DNA from: JAJPXI01 sp051867655
GTDB lineage: Bacteria; Bacillota; Clostridia; Oscillospirales; Oscillospiraceae
Assembly: GCA_051867655.1 (NCBI GenBank)
Contig: JBJDYV010000057.1
Span: forward strand, 1-41,617
Reading direction: 5' to 3'
DNA length: 41,617 nt
Of this stretch, positions 19,266-27,621 are shown piece after piece. A program made the translations under genes and the position numbers. A model generated the notes under the pieces. It was not told the DNA's origin. It saw only the letters and a list, made by a program, of their open reading frames with translations, and did no database searches. How positions within the stretch are numbered: position 1 is the first letter of the stretch; every line of letters begins with the position of its first letter.

Positions 19266-20486
19266 TCATTGCTGACTTTCCCGCTGTATCCGCAGCAGGG
19301 AGAGCGGGGCTGCCTCCACCGGCAGCTTCATGCGAAATTTCATCTGGGGCACCCGGGGCTCCGCCAGCGGAAATCCGTCCAGATCCTCCATCTCAGGGAC
19401 GCGGAAGGCGATGGGCGCCAGTCCGGGGCCAATCAGCTCCAGCTCGTCCCCCCGGGCGAACTTGTTGCGCAGGGAGAGCACGGCGTTCCCGTCGGCGTCA
19501 CAGGACTCCACCTGGGCCACCACCTGCCACTGGCGGATGTAACGCCCGTCGGCGGTGTACTGTCCCGGCTCGCCGAAGAAAAAGCCCGTGGAGTAGTGCC
19601 GGTGGGATACCTTTTCCACCTCGTCACGCCAGACGGGGTCCAGGGTTTCCCCCGCCGCCGCCGCGTCGATGGCGTGGCGGTAGGCGTTGGTGGTCACAGC
19701 GGCGTAATAGGCGCTCTTGGCCCGGCCCTCGATCTTCAGGGAATTGACCCCCGCCTCCATCAGCGCGGGGATGTGGTCGATCATGCACATGTCCCGGGAA
19801 CTGAAAATATAGGCTCCCTTGCCGTCCTCCTCCACCGGGAAATACTCCCCGGGGCGTTTCTCCTCCATCAGGGCGTACTTGTACCGGCAGGGCTGGGCGC
19901 AGGCGCCCCGCTGGGCGTCCCGCCCGGTCATATAGTTGGACAGCACGCACCGCCCGGAATAGGACACGCACATGGCCCCGTGGACAAAGGTTTCCACTTC
20001 CAGCCCGGCGGGCGTTTTGGCGCGCAGCTCACGCACCTCGTCCAGGGACAGCTCCCGGGCCAGGATCACCCGGGATGCCCCCAGCTCATACCACATGCGG
20101 GCCGACTCATAATTGGCCACCCCCGCCTGGGTGCTCATGTGCAGCTTCACATGGGGCGCGTATTTCTGGGCCAGCCGGAACACGCCCAAATCGGCCACGA
20201 TGGCGGCGTCCACCCGCAGCTCCTCCAGCCGCTCCAGAAACTCAGGCAGGCGGGCGACCTCCCCGTTGCGGGGCAGGGTATTGCAGGTTACATGGACGGC
20301 CACGCCCTTGTCGTGACAGAGGGCCACAGCCTGCCCCAGTTCCTCCGGGGTGAAATTGCCCGCAAAGGCCCGCATCCCGAAATCCCCGCCGGCCAGATAG
20401 ACCGCGTCGGCGCCATAGGCCACCGCCATACGCAGCCGCTCGAAGTCCCCCGCCGGGGCGAGCAGTTCCGGCTTATTGACCGCCAT
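19266..20486 (-). CDS. U32 family protein, tRNA hydroxylation (TrhP/YrrO) type
   Basis: A 406-residue protein annotated in such families as a collagenase-like peptidase. It starts with KPELLAPAGDFERLRMAVAYGADAVYL, the U32 TIM-barrel signature. The segment FVHGAMCVSYSGRCVLSNY...RGACAQPCRYKY has the four conserved cysteines that bind an iron-sulfur cluster. Members of this subfamily (TrhP, RlhA) hydroxylate RNA uridine or cytidine using prephenate, so an RNA-modifying role is more likely than proteolysis. ATG 20486 overlaps the end of mltG by 14 bases. Confidence 0.9.
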   Translation of the reverse strand: MAVNKPELLAPAGDFERLRMAVAYGADAVYLAGGDFGMRAFAGNFTPEELGQAVALCHDKGVAVHVTCNTLPRNGEVARLPEFLERLEELRVDAAIVADLGVFRLAQKYAPHVKLHMSTQAGVANYESARMWYELGASRVILARELSLDEVRELRAKTPAGLEVETFVHGAMCVSYSGRCVLSNYMTGRDAQRGACAQPCRYKYALMEEKRPGEYFPVEEDGKGAYIFSSRDMCMIDHIPALMEAGVNSLKIEGRAKSAYYAAVTTNAYRHAIDAAAAGETLDPVWRDEVEKVSHRHYSTGFFFGEPGQYTADGRYIRQWQVVAQVESCDADGNAVLSLRNKFARGDELELIGPGLAPIAFRVPEMEDLDGFPLAEPRVPQMKFRMKLPVEAAPLSLLRIQRESQQ

Positions 20487-21648
20487 AATACTGATTGACC
20501 TTATTCACGTGTTCGTTATAGGTCTTGGAGAACTCGTGGCGGTTGGTCTCCGGGTTGAGCACATAGTAGTAATAGCCGGTCTCCTCCGGATTCATGGCGG
20601 CCCGGATGGCGGCCATGCCCGGGTTGGCGATGGGCCCGGCGGGCAGGCCCGCATACAGATAGGTGTTGTAGGGGGAGTCGATCTCCTTGTCCGCCTCCGT
20701 GGGCACCTTGCCGCCGTTGATATAGGCCAGGGTAGCGTCGATCTGCAGTAGGCCCCCTGTCTCAGAAGTATTGTTCAGGCGGTTGTAGATGACCGATGCG
20801 ATGGTCTTCTGATCCTCGCCGTCGGTCTCCTTCTCGATCATGGAGGCAATGGTCAGGATGTCCCGGATAGAATATTCGGTCTGGGCCACCTGCTCACGCA
20901 TCTCGTCGGTAAATTTGGCGTCAAAGTTGACCAGCATCTTGTTGATGGCGGTCTTGGGGTCCTCGTTCAGGTAGAACGTGTAGGTGTCAGGGAACAGATA
21001 CCCCTCCAGCCGGTGGTAATCCCCCAGCGGGATGTCCTGCAGGAAGGAGAACGCGTAATCGTGGGTCGCCGCCATGTTCTGCAGCTCCACCACCGTGGAC
21101 ACACCCTTTTCCTCCATCAGCGCAAAGATCTGGTCGATGGTGCTGCCCTCCGTAAAGGTCACCGACACGGTGGCCCGGTTGGCGGAAGCGGAGCCCAGAT
21201 TGGTCACGATGGCCCGGTAGTCCATGTTGGTATCCAGAGTATAGGTCCCCGCGCGCATCTTCTCATCGCTGTTCGACAAGGCGGCAAAGAGCTTGAACAG
21301 CCATTCATGCTCAATGATCCCGTTCTCCTTCAGCTGTTCCGCCACATAGCTCACATCGGCCTCTTTGACGATCTTCTTCTCAATGACGGTCTCTCCGTCC
21401 TTTTCGACTTTCTCCTCGACCTCCCGGGTCTCAAAGATGCTGGCGGGCAGGGTGATCACGGCGGAATGCTCCACCTTGTTCAGTGCCAGCACATCATTGG
21501 CCAGCGTCCATCCAAAGGTGGCCAGCAGAACGGATACGCCGATGACGAAGGCAACATAGAGCAGCGCCCCCACCAGGCTCGTACGGCGGCGGCGACGGCG
21601 GGCGGGCTGGCTGCGGCGTGGTTCACGTGAAGTACGGTTTTCGTCCAT
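20473..21648 (-). CDS. mltG: Endolytic peptidoglycan transglycosylase MltG
   Basis: A 391-residue membrane-anchored YceG-family enzyme that cuts nascent glycan strands. It has a basic cytoplasmic N-terminus (RRSQPARRRRRRTSLVG), one transmembrane helix at about residues 25-48, a LysM-like region, and the YceG catalytic domain. The catalytic Glu is in ASMIEKETDGEDQ; NTYLYAGLPAGPIANPG is the C-terminal signature. ATG 21648 is chosen because AAAGGAG lies seven to eight bases upstream; an in-frame ATG 14 codons earlier has no support. The U32 gene follows in the same transcript. Confidence 0.95.
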   Translation of the reverse strand: MDENRTSREPRRSQPARRRRRRTSLVGALLYVAFVIGVSVLLATFGWTLANDVLALNKVEHSAVITLPASIFETREVEEKVEKDGETVIEKKIVKEADVSYVAEQLKENGIIEHEWLFKLFAALSNSDEKMRAGTYTLDTNMDYRAIVTNLGSASANRATVSVTFTEGSTIDQIFALMEEKGVSTVVELQNMAATHDYAFSFLQDIPLGDYHRLEGYLFPDTYTFYLNEDPKTAINKMLVNFDAKFTDEMREQVAQTEYSIRDILTIASMIEKETDGEDQKTIASVIYNRLNNTSETGGLLQIDATLAYINGGKVPTEADKEIDSPYNTYLYAGLPAGPIANPGMAAIRAAMNPEETGYYYYVLNPETNRHEFSKTYNEHVNKVNQYYGGQ

Positions 21649-21732
21649 AAAAAGTCTCCTTTGCAAAGGCACCAGTTTCTGTCCCTCCACATAGTATGAC
21701 GCAGATGGGAAACAGAATCGAGGTGAAAAACG

Positions 21733-21888
21733 ATGTGCTTTGGTAATAACGGTTGGGGCGGCGGCAGCTGCTGGATCATCCTGATCATTATTCTCCTGTT
21801 CTGCTGCTGCGGCAACGGAAACTGGGGCGGCTGCGGCAATAACTGCGGCTGCAGGAACGACTGCGACAACGACTGCGGCTGCTGCTGA
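21733..21888 (+). CDS. Tiny Cys/Gly-rich membrane peptide, unknown function
   Basis: A 51-residue ORF starting ATG 21733 with GAGGTG eight bases upstream. The order is: N-terminal MCFGNNGWGGGSC, a short hydrophobic helix WIILIIILLF, then CCC and a Gly/Asn/Asp-rich tail full of Cys ending NDCGCC. It has 12 cysteines. The layout recalls small YjcZ-type sporulation peptides (Gly-rich head, one hydrophobic segment), but the Cys-rich tail is unlike them and could bind metal or crosslink. No clear promoter was seen. A multi-hairpin element follows eight bases after the stop. Confidence 0.7.
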   Translation: MCFGNNGWGGGSCWIILIIILLFCCCGNGNWGGCGNNCGCRNDCDNDCGCC

Positions 21889-21895
21889 TCCCTCT

Positions 21896-21971
21896 ATGGC
21901 TGAATTCCATTCAACATGGAATTGTGCGGCATCTGCCGCGCAAATAAACCAAAAATGGTTTATTCAGCCAT
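21896..21971. repeat. Cloverleaf-like element: three hairpins closed by a 10-bp stem
   Basis: ATGGCTGAAT (21896-21905) pairs with ATTCAGCCAT (21962-21971). Inside are three perfect hairpins: AATTCCAT/ATGGAATT (21903-21923), GCGGCA-TC-TGCCGC (21926-21939), and AATAAACCA-AAAA-TGGTTTATT (21943-21964). Two inner stems share bases with the closing stem, so alternative folds exist. The element is AT-rich against GC-rich neighbours. Its right edge is the last A of the TAA stop of the minus-strand gene at 21971. It could act as a terminator for both convergent genes. Confidence 0.75.
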
Positions 21972-22564
21972 TACCTAGCAGCGGATCCCTCCGGGGTGTG
22001 GCGCGGGGTCTTTGCTCCGCGCCATACCTGCTTTTGGGTCAGGACAAGCTGCACCGGCAGGTCAAACTCATCCCGGGGCAACCCCTCCTGGAGCCACTCC
22101 TCCGGGCAGAGCGCCGCCGTGACGCCGGCGTAGCCCACCAGATAGCGGTCATAGTAGCCCGCGCCGTGGCCCAAGCGGTAGCCCTGCTTGTCGCAGCAAA
22201 GATTGGGCACCAGGATCAGGTCGATCTTCTCCCTCCCGACCATAGGACAAGCCTCGCCGGGTTCCGGGATCCCATAGGCCCCCGGGCGCAGATCATCCAG
22301 CCCGCGCACCGCCCGGGCCTCCATTTTCCGTCCGGGCAGGCAGCGGGGCAGGGCCACCGTGTACCCCCGGCCCAGCAATTCAGCAATGAGGCTTCGGGTA
22401 TCCGGCTCCTTTCCCACCCCGTAAAACAGCAGGACCGTATGGGCCCGCGCCAGCTCGGGCAGGGCCAGAAACGCCTGCGTCATGGGCGTCCAGTCCGGAC
22501 AGGGGGCTTCCGCCAGCTGCCGCCGCAGGGCGGCTTTTTCCTCAGCCGCGGTAGTGGGTCTCAC
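21971..22564 (-). CDS. 5-formyltetrahydrofolate cyclo-ligase
   Basis: A 197-residue YgfA/MTHFS-family enzyme that converts 5-formyl-THF to 5,10-methenyl-THF using ATP. Family segments: VLLFYGVGKEPDTRSLI, VALPRCLPGRKMEAR, PGAYGIPEP, DLILVPNLCCDKQGYRLGHGAGYYDRYL (the C-terminal signature), and DLPVQLVLTQ. The start is GTG 22564, inside the end of the DJ-1 gene (23-base overlap), so translation is probably coupled. Its stop codon TAA is the boundary of the cloverleaf-like element. The last 15 residues (GAKTPRHTPEGSAAR) are not conserved in the family as I recall it. Confidence 0.93.
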   Translation of the reverse strand: MRPTTAAEEKAALRRQLAEAPCPDWTPMTQAFLALPELARAHTVLLFYGVGKEPDTRSLIAELLGRGYTVALPRCLPGRKMEARAVRGLDDLRPGAYGIPEPGEACPMVGREKIDLILVPNLCCDKQGYRLGHGAGYYDRYLVGYAGVTAALCPEEWLQEGLPRDEFDLPVQLVLTQKQVWRGAKTPRHTPEGSAAR

Positions 22565-23087
22565 GCTTGACCTGCTCCACAGCGTCCGGCCCCTTCAGGG
22601 TCTCCACCAATTGCAGGGCGAAGGGGAACGCGGCGCCGGGCGCCTGTCCCGTGACGAGATTTCCGTCCACCACGACCTGGGCGTCCGGCTGGGGCAGCGC
22701 ACCCTCCAGCTGATCTTCCATGCCGGGATAGCAGACCGCCCGGCGGCCGTTCAGCAGCCCCATGCGGGCCAGAAGGGTCGGCGCGGCGCAGATTGCGGCC
22801 ACATAGCGCCCGGCATTCCACACCTGCCGGATCAGCTTCCGGGCGGCAGGGCTGGCCTCGATGGCCTCCACGCCTCCCAGTCCGCCGGGGAGCATCAACA
22901 GCTCCACCTGCTCCGGGCCGATCTCGTCCAGGGTCCGGTCCGCCTGCACGGCAATGCCGTGACCGCCGGCGACCTGGGCGCCATCCACACCCACCAGAGC
23001 CACTTCGATCCCGGCCCGGCGCATCAGGTCGGCGGGGACAAGGGCCTCGGCCTCTTCAAAGCCGGTACCCAACAAAATTGCTACCAT
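22542..23087 (-). CDS. DJ-1/PfpI family protein
   Basis: A 181-residue protein of the DJ-1/ThiJ/PfpI fold. The nucleophile Cys is in the elbow AAICAAPTLLARMGLL, with the conserved Glu in GFEEAEAL near the N-terminus. VELLMLPGGLGGVEA is the typical second segment. Members include deglycase/glyoxalase-type enzymes and chaperones; which activity applies cannot be told. ATG 23087 has GAGGTG upstream. It sits between tmk and the cyclo-ligase gene in one minus-strand unit. Confidence 0.93.
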   Translation of the reverse strand: MVAILLGTGFEEAEALVPADLMRRAGIEVALVGVDGAQVAGGHGIAVQADRTLDEIGPEQVELLMLPGGLGGVEAIEASPAARKLIRQVWNAGRYVAAICAAPTLLARMGLLNGRRAVCYPGMEDQLEGALPQPDAQVVVDGNLVTGQAPGAAFPFALQLVETLKGPDAVEQVKRETHYRG

Positions 23088-23097
23088 TTTTCACACC

Positions 23098-23769
23098 TCA
23101 CAGTAAGAATGGAGCGAGTATTTCCTCAATTTCACGGGAAATATCCTCGATCGAACGCACCTGTCCGTCCGCGCCGGCGCAGGCCACCCGGTGCCAGCCC
23201 AGGCAGTCGGCCGCCCGCAGGGCGGTCCTGCGGCACAGGGCCAGATAATCGGTATCCACCTCATGGATGTCCGCTTTGGTATGGGTGGCCGCCTCCCGCG
23301 CCCGCAGGAGAGACACCGCCCGGTCGGTGGGCATATCCAGGTAGATCACCGCGTCCGGCCGGGGCAGGCCCAGCTTCTCAAACTCGAAGTCCTCCAGCCA
23401 GCGGAAGAACGCCTCCCATTCCTGCTCCGGCAGCTTGCATGCCTGATGCACCGCGTTGGACGTGGTGTACCGGTCGGCGAGCACGAGTCCCCCCTGCCGG
23501 TAGTATTCACCCCACACCTGCTTCCATGAGGCATAGCGGTCCACCGCGTAGAAGGTGGAGGCGGCGTACGGGTTCACATCCTCCGGGTGGCTGCCGAACT
23601 CCCCGTTCAGGTACATCCGCAGCAGGGCGGAGGAGGGCTTGTCATACTGGGGAAAAATCAGCCGCTGAAAGGTTTTCCCCTCCTGCTCCAGGCGCTGGCA
23701 CAGACGGGCGAACTGGGTGGATTTTCCCGACCCGTCGGTCCCCTCAAATACGATCAGCTTTCCGGCCAT
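23098..23769 (-). CDS. tmk: Thymidylate kinase
   Basis: A 223-residue dTMP kinase, phosphorylating dTMP to dTDP. The P-loop is FEGTDGSGKST (residues 8-18), the DR(Y/H) motif is LADRYTTSNAVHQ, and the lid region is LRAREAATHTKADIHE. It is slightly longer than the common 205-215 residues and has the clostridial-type insertion around PSSALLRMYLNGEFG. ATG 23769 follows the preceding gene's stop by one base, with GGAG upstream. Confidence 0.92.
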   Translation of the reverse strand: MAGKLIVFEGTDGSGKSTQFARLCQRLEQEGKTFQRLIFPQYDKPSSALLRMYLNGEFGSHPEDVNPYAASTFYAVDRYASWKQVWGEYYRQGGLVLADRYTTSNAVHQACKLPEQEWEAFFRWLEDFEFEKLGLPRPDAVIYLDMPTDRAVSLLRAREAATHTKADIHEVDTDYLALCRRTALRAADCLGWHRVACAGADGQVRSIEDISREIEEILAPFLL

Positions 23770-23770
23770 C

Positions 23771-24496
23771 TCACGACTCCTTCTTTCCTTTGGCCCGGGC
23801 CGCCGAAACCAGAAACAGCGGCAGCTTTGCCATGCGTCCGATGCGGGAGGGCTGCTTCAGCAGCCGGTACAGCCATTCCAGCCCCAGCTTCTGCCACGCC
23901 TCCGGAGCCCGCTTCACGGTGCCCGCGAAGACATCCAGGGAGCCGCCCAGGCCGATCAGGAAGGCCGCACCGGTCCCGGGTCCGTTCTCGATCATCCAGT
24001 ATTCCTGCTTGGGCGCGCCCAGGCAGACGAATACCGCGTCGGCACCCGCGGCGCGGATGGCCTCCACCACCGGCTCGTCCTCCTGAAAGTATCCGTCGTG
24101 GGTCCCGCAGACCGTCAAACCGGGATGGGCCGCCTCCAGGCTGCGCGCGGCCTGCTCCGCCACGCCGGGCTTGGCCCCCAGCAAATAGAGCTTCCTGTTG
24201 TTTTCCGCCATCCAATCACAGAGGGCGGCGGCGAAGTCGCACCCCGGCGTCCGCCCCTGCAAAGGACGGCCCAGGATCTTTGCGGCATACACCACACCGA
24301 TGCCGTCGGGCAGCACCAGGTCGGCGCCATTGAGGGCGCAGCGGAATTTTTCGTCCTTCTCCGCGCGCTGGACAAATTCCGCGTTTGGGGTAACGGCATA
24401 GTGGAAACCGCCCTCCACCATCATGGCGCCGGCCTTTTCCACCGCCTGAGCGATGGTCAGATCATCAAATCCCACGCCCAAAATATCAGTTCGCAA
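23771..24496 (-). CDS. WecG/TagA/CpsF family glycosyltransferase
   Basis: A 241-residue GT26 enzyme, of the family that transfers ManNAc (or a related sugar) to lipid-linked GlcNAc in wall teichoic acid or capsule synthesis. It has TPNAEFVQRAEKDEKFRCALNGADLVLPDGIGVVYA with the catalytic Asp region, YLLGAKPGVAEQAAR, VCLGAPKQEYW, and GGSLDVFAGTVKRAPEAWQKLGLEWLYRL. The start TTG 24496 is supported by AAGGAAG about eight bases upstream. It is the first gene of the unit with tmk, DJ-1 and the cyclo-ligase. No other wall-polymer genes are nearby, so the exact sugar is unknown. Confidence 0.92.
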   Translation of the reverse strand: MRTDILGVGFDDLTIAQAVEKAGAMMVEGGFHYAVTPNAEFVQRAEKDEKFRCALNGADLVLPDGIGVVYAAKILGRPLQGRTPGCDFAAALCDWMAENNRKLYLLGAKPGVAEQAARSLEAAHPGLTVCGTHDGYFQEDEPVVEAIRAAGADAVFVCLGAPKQEYWMIENGPGTGAAFLIGLGGSLDVFAGTVKRAPEAWQKLGLEWLYRLLKQPSRIGRMAKLPLFLVSAARAKGKKES

Positions 24497-24595
24497 GCTT
24501 CGTTCTTCCTTCCCTGGATCATTTCATTTTGTAAGTGTACCATATCCACGTTGAAAAGTCCATTGTTACCTGTCGTACTTCCGGGAAATTCACCA

Positions 24596-24645
24596 TTGAC
24601 ATTTTTGTCGGACAGCCTTATAATACCTGACGATAAGGCCGTCCG
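24596..24645 (+). promoter_or_regulatory. Perfect sigma-A promoter inside a 13-bp inverted repeat
   Basis: -35 TTGACA (24596-24601), 17-bp spacer, -10 TATAAT (24619-24624), both exact consensus. The -10 box lies at the edge of an inverted repeat: CGGACAGCCTTAT (24609-24621) pairs with ATAAGGCCGTCCG (24633-24645), 12 of 13 bp. GCTCTTCTTTTTT follows, so on RNA it would look like an intrinsic terminator. A transcript starting at the promoter (about 24631) would contain only the right arm, favouring a DNA operator or a device acting on read-through transcripts. Confidence 0.75.
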
Positions 24646-24714
24646 GCTCTTCTTTTTTGCGGCCTTAGTTTAACACTTTTAAGCGTTAAAGTACTTAAAT
24701 TGGAGGAAAGCGAA

Positions 24715-25755
24715 ATGAAAAAACTGACCAAGCTGCTGGCGCTTCTCATGGCGCTGGCCATGGTGTTCGCTCTGGCCGCCTGCTCCGGCGGCGACAGCAA
24801 CGCCGACAATTCCCCTGCGGGCGATCAGCCCAGCAATAACCAGGCCGCCGAGCCCAGCGATAACGGCAGCGCCGACGCTGAGACCTACACCGTCGGTATC
24901 TGCCAGCTGGCTCCCCATCCCGCTCTGGACGCCGCGACTCAGGGCTTCAAGGACGCTCTGACCGAGGCCTTTGGCGACAGGGTTACCTTTAAGGAAGGCA
25001 ACGCTGGCGGCGAGTCCGCCAACTGCGCCACCATCGTGGACGGTTTCATCGCCGAGGGCGTGGATCTGATCCTGGCCAACGCCACCTCCCCCCTGCAGGC
25101 GGCTGCTTCCGCTACCAGCACCATCCCCGTCCTGGGCACCTCCGTCACCGACTACGCCACCGCTCTGGGCATTGACAACTGGACCGGAACCGTGGGCGGC
25201 AACGTCTCCGGTACCTCCGACCTGGCTCCTCTGGATCAGCAGGCTGAGATGCTCCACGAGCTGTTCCCTGACGCCAAGAACGTGGGTCTGCTCTACTGCT
25301 CCGGTGAGCCCAACTCCGTCTACCAGGTGACCGTGGTCCAGGGCTATCTGGAGGACATGGGCTACACCTGCACCCAGTATGCCTTCACCGACGTCAACGA
25401 CCTGCCCTCCGTTACCCAGCTGGCCTGTGACGAGTCCGATGTGATCTACATCCCCACCGACAACACCGCCGCCAACAACACGGAGACTATCGCCAATGTG
25501 GTCCTTCCCGCCGGTGTGCCCGTTATTGCCGGTGAGTCGGGTATCTGCTCCGGCTGCGGCGTGGCCACCCTGTCCATCAGCTACTACGACATCGGCACCA
25601 TCAGCGGCCAGATGGCCGTCAAGATTCTGACCGGCGAGGCTGATATCTCCACCATGCCCGTGGAGTTTGCCCCTGAGGTCGTCAAGATGTACAACGCCGC
25701 CAATTGTGAGGCTCTGAACATCACGATCCCCGACGGCTACGAAGTCATCGAGTAA
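24715..25755 (+). CDS. ABC transporter substrate-binding lipoprotein (TrpX-like)
   Basis: A 346-residue lipoprotein of the ABC_sub_bind family (PF04392). The signal peptide ends in the lipobox LAAC with C23 as the lipid anchor, followed by a Ser/Asn/Asp-rich linker to about residue 55. The mature part starts YTVGICQLAPHPALDAATQGF and has the two-lobed periplasmic-binding fold with NATSPLQAAASATSTIPVLG. In Firmicutes this family often serves tryptophan or related aromatic ligands (TrpXYZ); the ligand here is inferred. ATG 24715 has GGAGG eight bases upstream. The leader 24646-24700 carries short inverted repeats (TTAAC/GTTAA, ACTTT/AAAGT). Confidence 0.93.
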   Translation: MKKLTKLLALLMALAMVFALAACSGGDSNADNSPAGDQPSNNQAAEPSDNGSADAETYTVGICQLAPHPALDAATQGFKDALTEAFGDRVTFKEGNAGGESANCATIVDGFIAEGVDLILANATSPLQAAASATSTIPVLGTSVTDYATALGIDNWTGTVGGNVSGTSDLAPLDQQAEMLHELFPDAKNVGLLYCSGEPNSVYQVTVVQGYLEDMGYTCTQYAFTDVNDLPSVTQLACDESDVIYIPTDNTAANNTETIANVVLPAGVPVIAGESGICSGCGVATLSISYYDIGTISGQMAVKILTGEADISTMPVEFAPEVVKMYNAANCEALNITIPDGYEVIE

Positions 25756-25778
25756 TTTTTCACGAAAATAGTAAAAAA

Positions 25779-25816
25779 ACAGCGGGAATGGGACTTCCAC
25801 TTCCCGCTGTTTTTTG
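25779..25816 (+). terminator. Intrinsic terminator between lipoprotein and permease genes
   Basis: A 10-bp stem ACAGCGGGAA (25779-25788) / TTCCCGCTGT (25801-25810) flanked by A7 and T-rich tracts. It is inside the operon, so it probably lowers permease and ATPase expression relative to the binding protein. Confidence 0.85.
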
Positions 25817-25870
25817 TTATACTATTGAAGTCTATTGACTTTATCCCTTTACATCACTGGAGGAATGACT

Positions 25871-26821
25871 ATGGGTTTCCTGCTCGCGTTTCTCAACTCT
25901 CTGCCCGGCGCTTTGGGCCAGGGCATTATCTGGGGTATCATGGCGATTGGTGTTTATATCACCTACCGCCTGCTGGATGTGGCCGACCTGACGGTGGATG
26001 GCTCCTTGTGTACCGGCGGCGCGGTGTGCGCCGTGTGTATCAGCCTGGGCTGGAACCCCTGGCTGGCCCTGCTGCTGGCGGTGATTTCCGGCATGCTGGC
26101 AGGACTGGTCACCGGCCTGTTTCACACGGTGTGCGGCATCCCCGCCATCCTGGCCGGTATCCTGACCCAACTCGCCCTGTACTCCCTTAATCTGCGCATC
26201 ATGGCCATCGGGGATGCAACCGCCAAGACGAAGGCCACCCTGGCCGTCAGCGTGGACAAGCATGATTTGCTGGTGTCCTCCCGCTATGTGCGCTCTCTGG
26301 GGTTGAACAATCCCCTGCTGCTGCTGGCGATCCTGGCCGCGGTGGTCATCCTCCTGCTGTATTGGTTCTTCGGCACGGAGCAGGGCTGCGCCCTGCGTGC
26401 CACCGGCTCCAACCAGGCCATGGCCCGGGCCCAGGGGATCAACACCAACTTCAGCAAGGTGCTGGGGCTGGTGGTGTCCAACGGCCTGGTGGCCCTGGCC
26501 GGCGCCCTGCTGGCCCAGTATCAGGGCAGCGCCACCATCGACATGGGCCGGGGCGCCATCGTCATCGGCCTGGCCGCCGTTATCATCGGCGAAGTGCTGC
26601 TGGATAAGGTGTTCCACAACTTTGCCCTGAAGCTGCTGGCCGCCATCATCGGCGCCATTATCTACTACGTGGTCATTACTCTGGTGCTCCGTCTGGGGCT
26701 CCAGTCCACCGACCTGAAGCTGCTCACCGCTCTGGTGGTGGCTGTCTTCCTCGCCATTCCCTACTGGAAGGGAAAATACTTCGCCAAGCCCGTAAAGCGG
26801 GGAGGTGCCGACCATGCTTGA
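25871..26821 (+). CDS. ABC transporter permease (TrpY-like)
   Basis: A 316-residue polytopic inner-membrane protein of the BPD_transp_2 family, with about eight to ten hydrophobic segments. Conserved parts are GIMAIGVYITYRLLDVADLTVDGSLCTGGAV near the N-terminus, GCALRATGSNQAMARAQGIN (the cytoplasmic coupling loop) and VSNGLVALAGALLAQYQG. ATG 25871 is chosen because GGAGG (25859-25863) is seven bases upstream; ATG 25865 is too close. Its end overlaps the ATPase gene by eight bases. Confidence 0.92.
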   Translation: MGFLLAFLNSLPGALGQGIIWGIMAIGVYITYRLLDVADLTVDGSLCTGGAVCAVCISLGWNPWLALLLAVISGMLAGLVTGLFHTVCGIPAILAGILTQLALYSLNLRIMAIGDATAKTKATLAVSVDKHDLLVSSRYVRSLGLNNPLLLLAILAAVVILLLYWFFGTEQGCALRATGSNQAMARAQGINTNFSKVLGLVVSNGLVALAGALLAQYQGSATIDMGRGAIVIGLAAVIIGEVLLDKVFHNFALKLLAAIIGAIIYYVVITLVLRLGLQSTDLKLLTALVVAVFLAIPYWKGKYFAKPVKRGGADHA

Positions 26822-27608
26822 CGTTAAAAACATCTATAAAACCTTCAACCCGGGCACTGTCAACGAAAAGACCGCCCTCAACGGCGTATCACTCCACTTG
26901 AATGAGGGCGATTTCGTCACCGTCATCGGCGGCAACGGTGCGGGCAAGTCCACCCTGCTCAACGCCGTGGCCGGCGTGTGGCCGGTGGATGAAGGCTCGA
27001 TTTCCATCGGCGGCGTGGATGTGACCCGCCTGTCCGAGCACAAGCGGGCCAAGTATATCGGCCGTGTGTTCCAGGATCCCATGATGGGCACCGCCGCCAC
27101 CATGCAGATTGAGGAAAACCTGGCGCTGGCCGCCCGCCGGGGACAGGCACGCACCCTTCGTTCCGGCATTACCAAAGCTGAGCGGGAAAACTATAAGGAC
27201 ATGCTGAAGATCCTGGACCTGGGCCTGGAAGACCGGCTGACCTCCAAGGTAGGCCTTCTGTCCGGCGGCCAACGCCAGGCATTGACCCTGCTGATGGCCA
27301 GCCTGGTAAAGCCCAAGCTCCTGCTGCTGGATGAGCATACCGCCGCCCTGGACCCCAAAACGGCGGCCAAGGTGCTGGAAGCCACCGAGAAGATCGTCAC
27401 GAAGGATCACCTGACCACTCTGATGATTACCCACAACATGAAGGACGCCATTGCCCACGGCAACCGGCTCATCATGATGTATGAGGGCCGCATCGTGGTG
27501 GATGTCTCCGGTGAGGAAAAGAAAAAGCTCACCGTGGAGCAGCTTCTGGCCCTGTTCAGCAAGGCCAGCGGCTCCGATGAGGCGGACGACAAGCTGCTGC
27601 TGTCCTGA
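26814..27608 (+). CDS. ABC transporter ATP-binding protein (TrpZ-like)
   Basis: A 264-residue ATPase that powers the importer. Walker A is GGNGAGKS (residues 39-46), the signature is LLSGGQRQALTLLMAS, Walker B is LLLLDEHTAALD, and the switch His is in MITHNMKDA. The Q-loop VFQDPMMGTAATMQIEENL is present. ATG 26814 has GGGGAGG eight bases upstream; an in-frame GTG at 26805 is less likely. It is translationally coupled to the permease and followed by a terminator. Confidence 0.94.
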   Translation: MLDVKNIYKTFNPGTVNEKTALNGVSLHLNEGDFVTVIGGNGAGKSTLLNAVAGVWPVDEGSISIGGVDVTRLSEHKRAKYIGRVFQDPMMGTAATMQIEENLALAARRGQARTLRSGITKAERENYKDMLKILDLGLEDRLTSKVGLLSGGQRQALTLLMASLVKPKLLLLDEHTAALDPKTAAKVLEATEKIVTKDHLTTLMITHNMKDAIAHGNRLIMMYEGRIVVDVSGEEKKKLTVEQLLALFSKASGSDEADDKLLLS

Positions 27609-27621
27609 CCTGGATGCAAAA

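Noticed and set aside
21896..21971. tRNA gene, because of the cloverleaf shape
   Set aside because: No CCA-adjacent acceptor layout, no D- or T-loop consensus (no GTTCRA), and stem lengths do not fit tRNA.
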